From JAZKFT01 sp965246935 (GTDB taxonomy: Bacteria > Bacteroidota > Bacteroidia > Chitinophagales > Chitinophagaceae): a stretch of DNA of 64,000 bases. The DNA lies in the NCBI GenBank assembly GCA_965246935.1, contig CBDFGC010000023.1, forward strand, positions 1 through 64,000. The letters run 5' to 3'. Under the pieces are notes generated by a model. The model was not told the origin of the DNA, searched no databases, and was given only the letters and a program-made list of their open reading frames with translations. The translations under genes and the position numbers were made by a program. Of the stretch, positions 26,948 through 35,790 are shown piece after piece. Within the stretch, counting starts at the first letter, position 1, and every line of letters starts with the position of its first letter.

Positions 26948-28744
26948 TTAGTTCATACGGATCGTTCCTGATGAAACATTTACCTCTGCGCCACCGCCAA
27001 TACCAATTTTTGCCCCCCCAACGGAAACCTCAGATTTGCCTGTAACTGTTATGCTGTTGCTACCGGCTTCTAACGTAGCAGGTTGGATAACGATACCTGA
27101 GTTTTCACCTGAAGTAACGGAGACACTGGTTGAGCCATCGGTGAAAATTTCTTTACCATTAATAACGATAGTACCGTCTTTATAAAGGTGAATGGAAGAT
27201 TCACCGCAGAGTAAATGAATCTCCTCATCGCCTTTAATTGTTATTATTTTGGTGGCATTCAGATCCGCATTTCCTGCACCATTAAATTTCAACTCAGCTG
27301 GTCCTTTGTCAGTTAAGTGTACGCTGCCCTCTGCATCGTTCAGCACCAGCTTATTGCCACTCCTTGTCTGTAGAGCCTTTACATCGTTGCCCGCATTACT
27401 GTAGGTGTTGCTGGCCTTGCCATGGTACACCGTCCCTATCACATATGGCTTGATGGCACTATCTCCCTCAAAACCTACAATCACCTCCTCACCTATCTCC
27501 GGTATAAAAAACATCCCCTTGCCTCCGCCGCCATGCGGACTCGTTACCCGTATCCACGGCGTCTTCTCTGCCCCGTTCATCCAATGAAACTTTACCCGTA
27601 TCCGGCCCAGCCCTTTGGGATCATGATTATCCGTTACCAACGCACTTTGTGTTTCACTGTTGGGTTCGGTGATGCCATTCACCGGCGGCACTTTGATGCT
27701 GGCAGGTACGGCTACAAAGTCGTTGTTGTAGTTGCCCTGCCCATCGCAGAAATGATTGACCGCTATCACCGTGTAATCTCCGTAGCTTTCTTCCGCAAGG
27801 CTGAACACATTCTGGCCCTGCACACTTACCCCTCCGCCTACCTTTACACCGGGGTGGCCGCTGCTGCCGTTGAAGCGTACCCCGTTGCTGCTTTGCATGG
27901 CCGCACGCATATTCACCACATCATCCAACTGCTTTTTGTTGGTGACAAAGTTGTTGTTCCACAGTTTGGGCTGCGTACCGTAGACGGTGTTGCTGGCCTG
28001 CAGGGCATGCTTGCCTAACTCATTCAGCCCGGCCTTGCCTTCTATGTTGCTGGGTTCACTTTTGTACACATCGTGGTTGAGGTAATCATACGCCATGCTC
28101 TGGCTCCTTGCCGGTCGCACTTCCAAAGCCATGTTGAAACGGCTGAGGTTGCTGCCGAAGGTGAGGGGTACGGGCTGTGCAGCGGCGGGTGGCCCTGCGA
28201 TGAGGGATTGTCCATCGTAGCAGAGCCATTCTCCGTAGGTGGCACACAGCCGGCTGAGGAACTGCCAGGCCGTTTCTTTGTACTGTACGGTGTAGGCAAG
28301 GGTTTCCGGGTAGGTGGTGCTTACTTTTGGGTTGAGCAGATTTTGTGGGAAATGTTTGAGCACATCCTGTGCGATGTTCTTGACGGCTTTCTTTTCCCAG
28401 CTTTTGCAGTGGGGTCCATTATCCAGGATGATGGTGGGGCTGTAGCCGGTAAGGATGACGTCGCCGGAGTGGCCGCTGAAGCGGGCTGTTTCTACCTGTG
28501 TAACGATACCGCTGAACTTGAGGATGCCCTCTGTGCCAACCGAGTTGATTTGGGCAGTGAGATTGGCACCCATCAGGTTTTTGGATTGGTTGAAGAGATT
28601 GCCGGTGGTGCCGTCGATGGATTCGGCGGGGCAAACAAGGCGGAAGGTATGGTGAGCGAAGATACCCTGGGAGAGCTGAAAGGAGGAGTACTGCATCACC
28701 GCATTGCCGCCGATGGTGATTTGAGTGCCGGCTAATTGTGCCAT
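26948..28744 (-). CDS. vgrG: VgrG-type spike protein
   Basis: 598 residues. The N-terminal two-thirds matches the gp27-like part of phage-tail/T6SS spike proteins (about 1-330), with SFQLSQGIFAHHTFRL and AWQFLSRLCATYGEWLCYDG. A gp5 OB-fold follows (about 370-450; DPKGLGRIRVKFHWM, then PHGGGGKGMFFIPEIGEEV). The C-terminal third is a repetitive strand-rich needle (ADLNATKIITIKGDEEIHLL; GAKIGIGGGAEVNVSSGTIR). It forms the puncturing tip that carries the Rhs toxin. It is first in the island operon. No tube, sheath or baseplate genes are in the window, so the delivery machine must be encoded elsewhere. Confidence 0.93.
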   Translation of the reverse strand: MAQLAGTQITIGGNAVMQYSSFQLSQGIFAHHTFRLVCPAESIDGTTGNLFNQSKNLMGANLTAQINSVGTEGILKFSGIVTQVETARFSGHSGDVILTGYSPTIILDNGPHCKSWEKKAVKNIAQDVLKHFPQNLLNPKVSTTYPETLAYTVQYKETAWQFLSRLCATYGEWLCYDGQSLIAGPPAAAQPVPLTFGSNLSRFNMALEVRPARSQSMAYDYLNHDVYKSEPSNIEGKAGLNELGKHALQASNTVYGTQPKLWNNNFVTNKKQLDDVVNMRAAMQSSNGVRFNGSSGHPGVKVGGGVSVQGQNVFSLAEESYGDYTVIAVNHFCDGQGNYNNDFVAVPASIKVPPVNGITEPNSETQSALVTDNHDPKGLGRIRVKFHWMNGAEKTPWIRVTSPHGGGGKGMFFIPEIGEEVIVGFEGDSAIKPYVIGTVYHGKASNTYSNAGNDVKALQTRSGNKLVLNDAEGSVHLTDKGPAELKFNGAGNADLNATKIITIKGDEEIHLLCGESSIHLYKDGTIVINGKEIFTDGSTSVSVTSGENSGIVIQPATLEAGSNSITVTGKSEVSVGGAKIGIGGGAEVNVSSGTIRMN

Positions 28745-29141
28745 AAATAATAGGATTGTTTATGGAAGCTGAAATCAGAAGAGAGCGCAAAACAAAAAAA
28801 TAATAGTTAGCAGTTTCCGGCCACCCGCAATCGAACTTCCGACATCAAAGCCTGGATAGCATTTATAATTAATACTTTCTATGTACTTTATTGTTCAGTA
28901 TCTCTCTTCTAATTGCAATTCTTATTCCTTTTCTTCCCAGGATAAAATATTATGTTTCGTTTCCTGCTTTTTATTTTTATTTCTTGCTTTCTTCAAATGA
29001 TGCTGCACACTTGCAGCTTTTATTTAGCTTCTGTTTTTCTTTTCGGCATAATTTCAGGGCTTATATGTTATCCCTCATATGCAGCCATAAATATAAACCA
29101 TACAAAATGGTAAAACCAAATTTTCTGTAAAAATTTTATTT
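28745..29141. other. AT-rich intergenic region before the XRE regulator
   Basis: This is the divergent region between vgrG (minus) and the regulator gene (plus), so promoters for both must lie here. I cannot place them with confidence. A stretch near 28810-28850 resembles the 3' part of a tRNA on the minus strand but does not fold as one. The rest is T-rich with no gene. Confidence 0.4.
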
Positions 29142-29966
29142 ATGCAAAGGCATCTTTGGAGAAAAAATTTAAGAGTACTACGAAAAAAATTTAGTAAAAC
29201 ACAATCTAATATTGCTTCGGCTTTAGCTACCACTCAACAGGTTATTGGCAATTGGGAAAGTAAAACAAACCCAATAGGCACACCGGATTTAGGCCAACTC
29301 CTTATAATAACCAACTTATTTGGTGTTTCATTTGAGGATTTTATGAATAAAGATTTTGAAAATGCAGAGGATAGCTCTTTTATCGAGGAGGTAATTGCGG
29401 GTAAAACTGTTGGGAGTACGGCAAAAAACTACACTGAGAATGATATATTGACGATTGCCAACGACGCACCGGTTTCTTATGCACCAAATGTGCTGGATGT
29501 AGAAGGCAAAGCAACGGCGGAGATACTGCAAGTACTACAAAAAGCAGATAAGCTGCGAAATGTTCCAAATCTGTACCTCCCTAACCTGGGACCAGGCCAG
29601 CATATACGCATACAGATTACAGGGGATTCCATGCACCCCCGGATAAAAGATAAGGATATCGTTATCGCTACACGGGTGCCGGAAGGCCCTGCAGGCCTTC
29701 GTGAGGGTCATATTTACGTAGCACTCGACAAAGACGATGGTATTATTTGCAGGCGCATTTATCGGGCCGGTGACGATCAGTTCCAAATGGTCTCCGATAA
29801 CAATGATTACAAACCCTATAACCGGCACGTACAACGCATTGAAATGCTGTTTAAAGTACAGCAGGTGCATAGCAGTGATTTACATAAATACCGACAGGAA
29901 AGCAGTCGTGAAATTGAAAAACTATGGAAGGCTATTGAGGAAATCAGGCAGGGGAAGACCACATAA
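29142..29966 (+). CDS. XRE-type regulator with S24/LexA-like C-terminal domain
   Basis: 274 residues. An N-terminal helix-turn-helix of the Cro/CI kind (about 5-70; KTQSNIASALATTQQVIGNW) is joined by a linker to a C-terminal S24 domain (about 145-245). The nucleophile region is present (GDSMHPRIKDKDIVIA, Ser in GDSM). The place where LexA/CI have the catalytic lysine reads IICRRIYRAG, with arginine instead, so self-cleavage may be lost. It resembles phage-type repressors used as stand-alone regulators in Bacteroidota. It is divergent from the toxin island and might control it; this is inference from position. Confidence 0.85.
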   Translation: MQRHLWRKNLRVLRKKFSKTQSNIASALATTQQVIGNWESKTNPIGTPDLGQLLIITNLFGVSFEDFMNKDFENAEDSSFIEEVIAGKTVGSTAKNYTENDILTIANDAPVSYAPNVLDVEGKATAEILQVLQKADKLRNVPNLYLPNLGPGQHIRIQITGDSMHPRIKDKDIVIATRVPEGPAGLREGHIYVALDKDDGIICRRIYRAGDDQFQMVSDNNDYKPYNRHVQRIEMLFKVQQVHSSDLHKYRQESSREIEKLWKAIEEIRQGKTT

Positions 29967-30193
29967 ATTGAACTGACTGTAATGATTCGCAGTTTTCTTT
30001 CGGCAGGCGTTTTAGTTTAATGGTAGCAAAAATGCTATTGTTCCATAAAGAATTGGCACCGTCACCGGCAACTTCACCTTCTATGTGTAAAGCCAGCTAC
30101 CTGAATTGAATGTTTTGACAACCAGGTTTTTAAACAAATGTTTTAAGATGTGGAATGCCTTAATTCCAACCTGCTGCCTTTATTTTACATTCC

Positions 30194-30856
30194 ATGAAAT
30201 ATAAAGCTTTCCTGTTCGACATGAATGGAACCATGATTGATGATATGCACTACCACGCTGATGCCTGGTCCGACATTTTGAACAATGATTTGGGAGCCGG
30301 CCTTAGCGCCTCAGCAGTAAAAAGCCATATGTATGGTAAAAATGACGAGTTGTTTGTCCGCATATTTGGTAAAGACCGGTTTACCAAAGCAGAAATGGAC
30401 AAATGGAGTATGCAGAAAGAACGGGCCTACCAGGAAGCCTTTAAACCAGACCTGAAACTAATAGATGGGTTGAATATTTTTTTAGAAAAAGCAAAAGCGC
30501 AGAAAGTAATGATGGCCATTGGCACAGCGGCTATTCCTTTTAATGTTGATTTTGTACTGGACAACCTGAACCTGCGGGATTACTTCGAAGCCATTGTAAC
30601 GGCTGATGACGTAACGACGAGCAAACCACATCCGGAAGTGTTTACCCGTTGCGCCGACATATTGAAAGTAGATTATCCTACCTGTGTTGTATTCGAAGAT
30701 TCACCCAAAGGCGTGGAAGCAGCGCATAAAGCCGGTATGGATGCAGTAGTTATTCTTACCTATCATACAAAGGAGGAATTCAGCCATTTACCCAATGTGC
30801 TGATGTATGTGAATGACTACACGGATGAGCAGTTGCAGGAACTGTTTGCAGATTGA
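30194..30856 (+). CDS. HAD-superfamily phosphatase (beta-phosphoglucomutase-like)
   Basis: 220 residues, full length for the family. Motif I is FDMNGTMID with the nucleophile D9, while the second Asp usual in this motif is N11. The helical cap follows (about 18-90). Motif II is in MMAIGTAAIP, motif III the lysine in TTSKPHPEVF, and motif IV VVFEDSPKG. It should hydrolyse or move phosphate on a small sugar phosphate. With Asn in place of the acid/base Asp, true mutase chemistry seems unlikely. It is a single gene, followed by a hairpin at 30869-30900. The family is sure; the substrate is unknown. Confidence 0.85.
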   Translation: MKYKAFLFDMNGTMIDDMHYHADAWSDILNNDLGAGLSASAVKSHMYGKNDELFVRIFGKDRFTKAEMDKWSMQKERAYQEAFKPDLKLIDGLNIFLEKAKAQKVMMAIGTAAIPFNVDFVLDNLNLRDYFEAIVTADDVTTSKPHPEVFTRCADILKVDYPTCVVFEDSPKGVEAAHKAGMDAVVILTYHTKEEFSHLPNVLMYVNDYTDEQLQELFAD

Positions 30857-30868
30857 CATTAATCATTT

Positions 30869-30900
30869 TATAGGAACACGCCTTTTAGCGTGTTCCTATA
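30869..30900. repeat. perfect palindrome of the GGAACACGC/GCGTGTTCC type
   Basis: TATAGGAACACGC and GCGTGTTCCTATA are perfect 13-bp inverted copies around a CTTTTA loop. It lies 12 bases after the HAD stop and could end its transcript. Relatives occur at 14957-14979 and 16558-16580, so it is also an interspersed repeat. Confidence 0.75.
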
Positions 30901-31146
30901 AATGGCAAAATTAACAGCAGCTTTGCAGCCATTCAGCAGGAATATGTTACCTGTAATTATCCTATTAGTGAAGTGCTGAACAGCCTGATCAGCAACGGCC
31001 TTCAGCTTCAGCTTTTTAATGAGTATAATTATTCTCCCTACAATTGTTTCCGGCACACAGTAGAATTGGAACCGGGCAAATTCCGCATCGCCCATTTTGA
31101 TAATAGGTTCCCGATGGTATATGTTTTAGCGGCAAAGAAAAGCTGA
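30901..31146 (+). pseudogene. 3' remnant of a SAM-dependent methyltransferase gene
   Basis: An open stretch of 81 codons without a start, ending in TGA. It reads YPISEVLNSLISNGLQLQLF, then NEYNYSPYNCF, and ends PMVYVLAAKKS. This matches the C-terminal end of class I methyltransferases (helix, then E-Y-x-Y-S-P-Y-x-C-F, then the last strand). The SAM-binding N-terminal part is absent. The palindrome at 30869-30900 takes its place exactly, which suggests a deletion with its end at the repeat. Non-functional. Confidence 0.7.
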
Positions 31147-31148
31147 CT

Positions 31149-31271
31149 CCCTTCAAGGGTTCCCAAATCCCTTGAAGAGTTAAAAGTATGCAACCATAAA
31201 AGTATCAAAACCATATAAGCTTATTAGTTTCCCCAAACAACCCTTAAAGGGATTTGAGAACCCTTCAAGGG
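31149..31271. repeat. inverted repeat with 29-bp arms (CCCTTCAAGGG family)
   Basis: Bases 31149-31177 and 31243-31271 are near-perfect inverted copies. Each contains smaller palindromes such as CCCTTCAAGGG. It fills the gap before the ribulokinase gene and holds no reading frame. Confidence 0.75.
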
Positions 31272-31356
31272 TCGCCGGCATTTCAGATTCCCCCAAAACG
31301 AATGCACAGGCCCGTTACATTTGTTCCTATCTGAAAACGCTTTCCAAACTCATACA

Positions 31357-33039
31357 ATGAAAGAACCATCTTATGTTATAGGGGTCGATTACGGCTCCGA
31401 TTCCGTACGCAGCCTGCTGGTAGATGCAGCAAACGGAAACGAAATCGCTGCTTCTACTTTTTACTATCCCCGCTGGAAAGCCGGCCTGTACTGCAATGCA
31501 CAGGAAAACCAGTGGCGGCAGCATCCGCTGGATTATATAGAAGGCCTGGAATACACCATTAAAGATTGCCTGCAACAGGCAGGGCCAAAAGTGGCCAAAG
31601 CCGTAAAAGGTATTTCAGTGGATACAACCGGCAGCACCCCCGTTGCGGTAAATGCAGATGGTACCCCATTAGCGCTGCTTCCGGAATTTGCCGAAAATCC
31701 ACACGCCATGTTCGTATTATGGAAAGACCATACCGGTATTGATGAAGCCGCCGAATTAAATGAACATGCCACTAAGTTCGATATCAATTACCTGCAATTT
31801 GTGGGTGGCATTTATTCGTCGGAATGGTTTTGGGCCAAACTATTACGTACCCTTCGCACCGATGAATCAGTACGGACCGCCTGCTATAGTTGGGTGGAGC
31901 ATTGCGACTGGATCCCTTACCTGCTAACCGGTGGCACAGACGTGCACCAGATGAAACGCAGTGTATGCGCCGCCGGTCACAAAGCCTTATGGGCAAAGGA
32001 ATACGGCGGATTACCACCTAATGAATTCTTTGCAAAATGGGATCCCTTGCTGGATGGTTTTACACAACGTTTGTTTACCGATACCTACGCCGCTGATGAA
32101 AGTGCAGGAACTATTTCAGCAGAATGGGCGGAGAAACTGGGTTTACCAAAAGAGGTAATGGTTGGGGTAGGCGCTTTCGATGCCCACATGGGTGCCGTTG
32201 GCGGGCAGATTGAACCGTATCATTTAAGTAAAGTAATGGGAACCAGTACCTGCGATATGCTGGTGGCGCCTGTTACAGAGGTAGGCGACAAACTCATTAA
32301 AGGTATTTGCGGGCAGGTGCCAGGTTCTGTGATCCCTGGTATGATGGGGATGGAAGCCGGGCAAAGTGCTTTCGGCGATGCCTACGCCTGGTTTAAAAAT
32401 TTAATCAGTTGGCCGCTGGAAGCCCTGCTCCCGGAAACAACCATTATTACGGTTGAGCAGGTACAAAAACTGCAAAAAGAATTAGGTGATAATATCATCC
32501 GAACACTAAGTGCCGAAGCTGCAAAGTTGCCCCTTGCCGATGATGATGAAATAGCCATCGACTGGCTCAACGGCCGCCGCACACCGGACGCCAACCAGGC
32601 TTTAAAAGGTGCTTTTACCGGTTTGGGCTTAGGTAGTAATGCACCGCGTTTGTTTAAAGCGTTGGTAGAAGCTACCTGCTTTGGTGCTAAAAAAATTGTA
32701 GACCGCTTTAATAACGAAGGTGTACCCATACAGGGCCTGATTGGTTTGGGCGGCGTAGCAAAAAAATCGGCGTACATCATGCAGGTAATGGCCAACGTGA
32801 TGAACATGCCCATCCGTATCCATAAAAGCGAACAGACCTGTGCATTAGGTGCCGCTATGTTTGCTGCTACGGTTGCCGGCATTTACCCGAAAGTAGAAGA
32901 TGCCATGCAGGCTATGGGCCAGGGTTTTGAAATAGAGTATTTCCCCGAAGCGGATAAAGTGGAATATTATGCAAAGCGGTATTTAAGATATTCGGATTTG
33001 GGAGATTTCGCTGAGAAGCTGTCTGCCACACCCATGTAA
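31357..33039 (+). CDS. araB: ribulokinase
   Basis: 560 residues, the normal length for AraB. It phosphorylates L-ribulose with ATP to L-ribulose 5-phosphate in L-arabinose breakdown, in the cytoplasm. The N-terminal FGGY domain begins VIGVDYGSDSVRSLLVDA. YYPRWKAGLYCNAQENQW is typical of ribulokinase rather than xylulokinase. The C-terminal FGGY part has FGAKKIVDRFNNEG and GLGGVAKKSAYIMQV. The start at 31357 is chosen over a TTG 12 codons upstream because conserved sequence begins there. No araA or araD lies next to it. It could serve arabinose released by the GH127 enzyme of the distant cluster. Confidence 0.95.
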   Translation: MKEPSYVIGVDYGSDSVRSLLVDAANGNEIAASTFYYPRWKAGLYCNAQENQWRQHPLDYIEGLEYTIKDCLQQAGPKVAKAVKGISVDTTGSTPVAVNADGTPLALLPEFAENPHAMFVLWKDHTGIDEAAELNEHATKFDINYLQFVGGIYSSEWFWAKLLRTLRTDESVRTACYSWVEHCDWIPYLLTGGTDVHQMKRSVCAAGHKALWAKEYGGLPPNEFFAKWDPLLDGFTQRLFTDTYAADESAGTISAEWAEKLGLPKEVMVGVGAFDAHMGAVGGQIEPYHLSKVMGTSTCDMLVAPVTEVGDKLIKGICGQVPGSVIPGMMGMEAGQSAFGDAYAWFKNLISWPLEALLPETTIITVEQVQKLQKELGDNIIRTLSAEAAKLPLADDDEIAIDWLNGRRTPDANQALKGAFTGLGLGSNAPRLFKALVEATCFGAKKIVDRFNNEGVPIQGLIGLGGVAKKSAYIMQVMANVMNMPIRIHKSEQTCALGAAMFAATVAGIYPKVEDAMQAMGQGFEIEYFPEADKVEYYAKRYLRYSDLGDFAEKLSATPM

Positions 33040-33066
33040 TGTATCCGCGGCGGATTTGACTCACAC

Positions 33067-33133
33067 CCTCAAAGTCCTTCTCCGTGAGAGCCTGTCCCGA
33101 TAGCGAAGCGTATCGGGAAGAAGGACTTTGAGG
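33067..33133. repeat. nested hairpin repeat downstream of araB
   Basis: CCTCAAAGTCCTTCT (33067-33081) pairs with AGAAGGACTTTGAGG (33119-33133). Inside, TCCCGATA pairs with TATCGGGA. It may end the araB transcript but lacks a T-run. The following 33134-33388 holds repeat-like sequence (CGGGCTTTCC, GCAAAAAGGATTTTC) and no gene. Confidence 0.7.
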
Positions 33134-33388
33134 ATGTAGCCTTTTGGACGTGTCTCCAAGCTACGCAAGGGGCCGGGCTTTCCGTTCCAATCTTTTTGCG
33201 AAAACCGGCAAAAAGGATTTTCACTGCAATCCCTCACGTAAGCTTTGACCGCTTTAAACAATGGGATGAAATGATTCAAATCATAAACCCCTAATTGAAC
33301 ATAAAATGTAGAAAGCCGAACTCCACATAACCTTATGATTCTGTATGTTCGCTTTTATCGAAATCTAATCATTTCAACCTAAAACTTT

Positions 33389-33640
33389 ATGCTCGCAATC
33401 ATTTTTTCTAAAATCACCTTACTATATTGTTTGCTCGGTGTATTTAGCCAATATTGTCTTCAATATGGCAAAGACTTAAAATCGATTGCAGGAAATGGGA
33501 ATATCTTCATAACCCTTTTTAATATTGCAACAGTTGTTGGAACAATTACTTTAATATATTACTCGTATTTGACAAAATGGTGGAGTTTTATTCCAATGTT
33601 TGTCATGAATCTTATTGCATTTTTATTGTTGATGCAATAG
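33389..33640 (+). CDS. small three-helix membrane protein
   Basis: 83 residues with three hydrophobic segments (about 4-22, 38-58 and 62-82) and almost no loops. The family is unknown. The region 33.3-34.25 kb is AT-rich compared with araB, which suggests a later arrival. An overlapping frame from 33577 to 33771 has one possible helix at its end (from an ATG at 33652). It might be a second small membrane peptide, but I do not call it. Confidence 0.45.
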   Translation: MLAIIFSKITLLYCLLGVFSQYCLQYGKDLKSIAGNGNIFITLFNIATVVGTITLIYYSYLTKWWSFIPMFVMNLIAFLLLMQ

Positions 33641-33894
33641 TATTTAATGTGATGAAGAGCAATGCAAACAACTTTCGCCATAGCACAGCAAGAAAAGGAA
33701 CTTATCTTATACCTGCAATTTCCATTTTACTCGTTGTATTATTAGTGAAAATACAAATCGAACAGATTTGAGTTTTCAAAAGTTTTACTTCAACAAGCTA
33801 TTATTTTGATTCACTTAAAAATTTAACGAAGACGTCTAAAATGATGTTTAAACATTAAATATCCTTATCTTTAATATTTAAATACCATTTTAAC

Positions 33895-34242
33895 ATGAAA
33901 CAAATTGATGACAAAAAAATTAGAATTTTTCTTCAGGATAATCTAAGCTACTACAAAGAGTCGATTTTAGAACAAAAAAAGAAACTTCCAGAACACTATT
34001 CAGAATGCCTAAAAGATTCAGAGGCGTTTGTTTGTGGACTTTACGAAGTAAAAAGACGTACTGAGTTTACACGTCCTGAATCAAAACTTGCAATATGTGT
34101 TTTTCAATTCATTGATGCTCCATATCCTCAAATGATTTTTAATAAAATAGAAGCCTATTTACAAGAGAACAATTTATTGGATGAATATCAAATTGATTTT
34201 ATACCGAAAGTTATTCAAGAAATAAGAAGACGAGATTTCTGA
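33895..34242 (+). CDS. hypothetical protein
   Basis: 115 residues, soluble, rich in Lys, Glu, Ile and Phe. A helical N-terminal half (FLQDNLSYYKESILEQKKKL) is followed by two short strands and a C-terminal helix (VIQEIRRRDF). No known motif. AT-rich like the small membrane gene before it. It could be part of a transferred pair, or an immunity- or antitoxin-like protein; nothing in the sequence decides this. Confidence 0.5.
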   Translation: MKQIDDKKIRIFLQDNLSYYKESILEQKKKLPEHYSECLKDSEAFVCGLYEVKRRTEFTRPESKLAICVFQFIDAPYPQMIFNKIEAYLQENNLLDEYQIDFIPKVIQEIRRRDF

Positions 34243-34267
34243 AAGTTTAGCTAGTTTCCTCCTCCGC

Positions 34268-34521
34268 ACCGGTTCGTGAGACACGAACCGGAATGATGCA
34301 CAATAAACATAACTGAATTAATTAAGAACACCGAATGGCGTAGCTGAATAGAATTTCTTCTACTGACGGGCTGCGGGATATGCAGGGTTTAGCCACAGCT
34401 GGGTTTTCTGCCGGGGCCGCAGCGAAGCGGAGCCCGGAGTAGCCCGAACCAAAGCTGAATATTGCTGCAAATGTTTCTGGCCCCAAAGCACGTGAACATT
34501 CCGGTTCGTGAGACACGAACC
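34268..34521. repeat. two copies of a GGTTCGTGAGACACGAACC hairpin around a repeat module
   Basis: A perfect palindrome (CCGGTTCGTG, AGA, CACGAACCGG) at 34268-34290 recurs in the same orientation at 34501-34521. Between them lies a module that is about 200 bp long and homologous to 36925-37110 (shared landmarks AATATGCAGAGTTTAGC-like and TGCCGGGGCC). No gene is visible in 34243-34560. Confidence 0.65.
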
Positions 34522-34629
34522 TTTAGGTTTGTACTGATCAATTTTATAAATGTATTACTACTACTATTACCTTTCTTTTTTTGCTTCTTTTTTTCTTTGT
34601 TGATAACTTAAATTTGTTAATAACCGCAA

Positions 34630-34797
34630 TCAAAAAGAGCCTGTGCACTATGGACACGACCGTACTTAAAGGTACATCCCTGGATTAAGACAGGCTCTTT
34701 TTTGATATAAGATGCTTCAAATAGAAATTCAGCCGTTATGGGCTATTATTAAGGTTTCAAAGAAGCTTATATCTATGATTGTTTTAAACTTAAAACC
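34630..34797 (+). ncRNA. candidate IS110 bridge RNA region
   Basis: The segment upstream of the transposase contains a strong stem (AAAAAGAGCCTGT at 34632-34644 with ACAGGCTCTTTTTT at 34690-34703). The stem encloses a loop of about 45 bases that has its own small stem (GTACTT/AGGTAC). The remaining 94 bases up to the start codon could form further loops. In IS110-family elements such as IS621 the left non-coding end yields a structured bridge RNA whose loops pair with target and donor DNA. Placement is inference from position and folding. Confidence 0.45.
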
Positions 34798-35790
34798 ATG
34801 AAACAGTACAACTACTTTTTTGGAGTAGATATATCCAAAAAAACAGTAGACATTTCGCTGCTGCACTTCCAACAAATTACGCATCAGCAGTTTACTAATG
34901 ACAGCGCAGGAATGAAAGCGCTTTTGCAATGGCTCAAAGAGCTTCACATTAATTTTAATGAGGCATTGTTTTGCATGGAAGCCACAGGGCTATACTGTTT
35001 TACCCTTACTCAGTTCCTTACTGCCAATGCCATTGATACCTGGGTGGAACATGCTGCCAGGATCAAGAAAGCAACGGCATTGCAAAGAGGTAAAAATGAC
35101 AAGGTAGATTCTAAACGCATTGCCCTTTACTGTTCCAAAAACCTGGACTGCTTACGGCTGTGGAAGCCCATGCATACTACGGTTGATAAGATTAAGCATT
35201 TAGCAGCTTTAAGGGAAAGGCTGGTAGAAACACAAAAAAGATTGATTACCCCTATCCAGGAGTTTGAAGAATCAGGCAACCCCGAAATGGCAAAACTGCT
35301 TGGCAAAACAATCAGGAAATCAATAGATGCTATTGAAAAAGATTTGAAGGCCGTGGAAGCAAAGATCACGGAGGCGGTAAATGCAGATGAGAAGCTCAAA
35401 GAGGTGTATAAATTTACAACATCAGTGGTAGGGATTGGCTTTGTTACGGCCGTCAACCTGATCATTCATACGAACGGTTTTACCATATTAAACGATAGCC
35501 GAAAACTAGCTTGTTATTGTGGGGTAGCGCCGTTTGAATATTCATCCGGCAGCAGTGTCCGGGGCAAAACAAAAGTACATTCGATGGCCAATAAAAAGCT
35601 GAAATGCAACCTACACATGGCATCGCTGACAGCGGTGAAACTGGATGTAGATTTAAAAGCGTATTATGAAAGAAAAGTAGCAGAGGGGAAAAACAAAATG
35701 AGTGTACTAAACGCCGTAAAAAATAAACTGTTGGCCAGGGTATTAGCCTGTGTGAATAACAACAAAGAGTATGTGAATAAAGCTGCTTGA
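34798..35790 (+). CDS. IS110-family transposase (DEDD)
   Basis: 330 residues, full length. The N-terminal RuvC-like DEDD domain starts FFGVDISKKTVDISLLHF, with E in FCMEATGLYC and D in GKNDKVDSKRIA. A helical middle (about 125-200) leads to the C-terminal Transposase_20 domain with VVGIGFVTAVNLI and LACYCGVAPFEYSSGSS, whose serine is the likely nucleophile. It moves the element by cut and rejoin guided by bridge RNA. No stop or frameshift is present, so it may be active. Confidence 0.93.
   Translation: MKQYNYFFGVDISKKTVDISLLHFQQITHQQFTNDSAGMKALLQWLKELHINFNEALFCMEATGLYCFTLTQFLTANAIDTWVEHAARIKKATALQRGKNDKVDSKRIALYCSKNLDCLRLWKPMHTTVDKIKHLAALRERLVETQKRLITPIQEFEESGNPEMAKLLGKTIRKSIDAIEKDLKAVEAKITEAVNADEKLKEVYKFTTSVVGIGFVTAVNLIIHTNGFTILNDSRKLACYCGVAPFEYSSGSSVRGKTKVHSMANKKLKCNLHMASLTAVKLDVDLKAYYERKVAEGKNKMSVLNAVKNKLLARVLACVNNNKEYVNKAA

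Noticed and set aside
28805..28865. tRNA or tRNA fragment on the minus strand
   Set aside because: A GTTCGATT-like loop is present, but the flanking bases do not form the T-stem or acceptor stem and no 5' half is found.
31316..31323. TACATTTG as a Bacteroidota -7 promoter element of araB
   Set aside because: It fits TAnnTTTG, but no TTTG-type -33 element lies at the right distance, so the match may be chance.
33577..33771. Second small membrane protein overlapping the gene at 33389-33640
   Set aside because: It overlaps in another frame, most of it is not protein-like, and only the last 39 codons look plausible.
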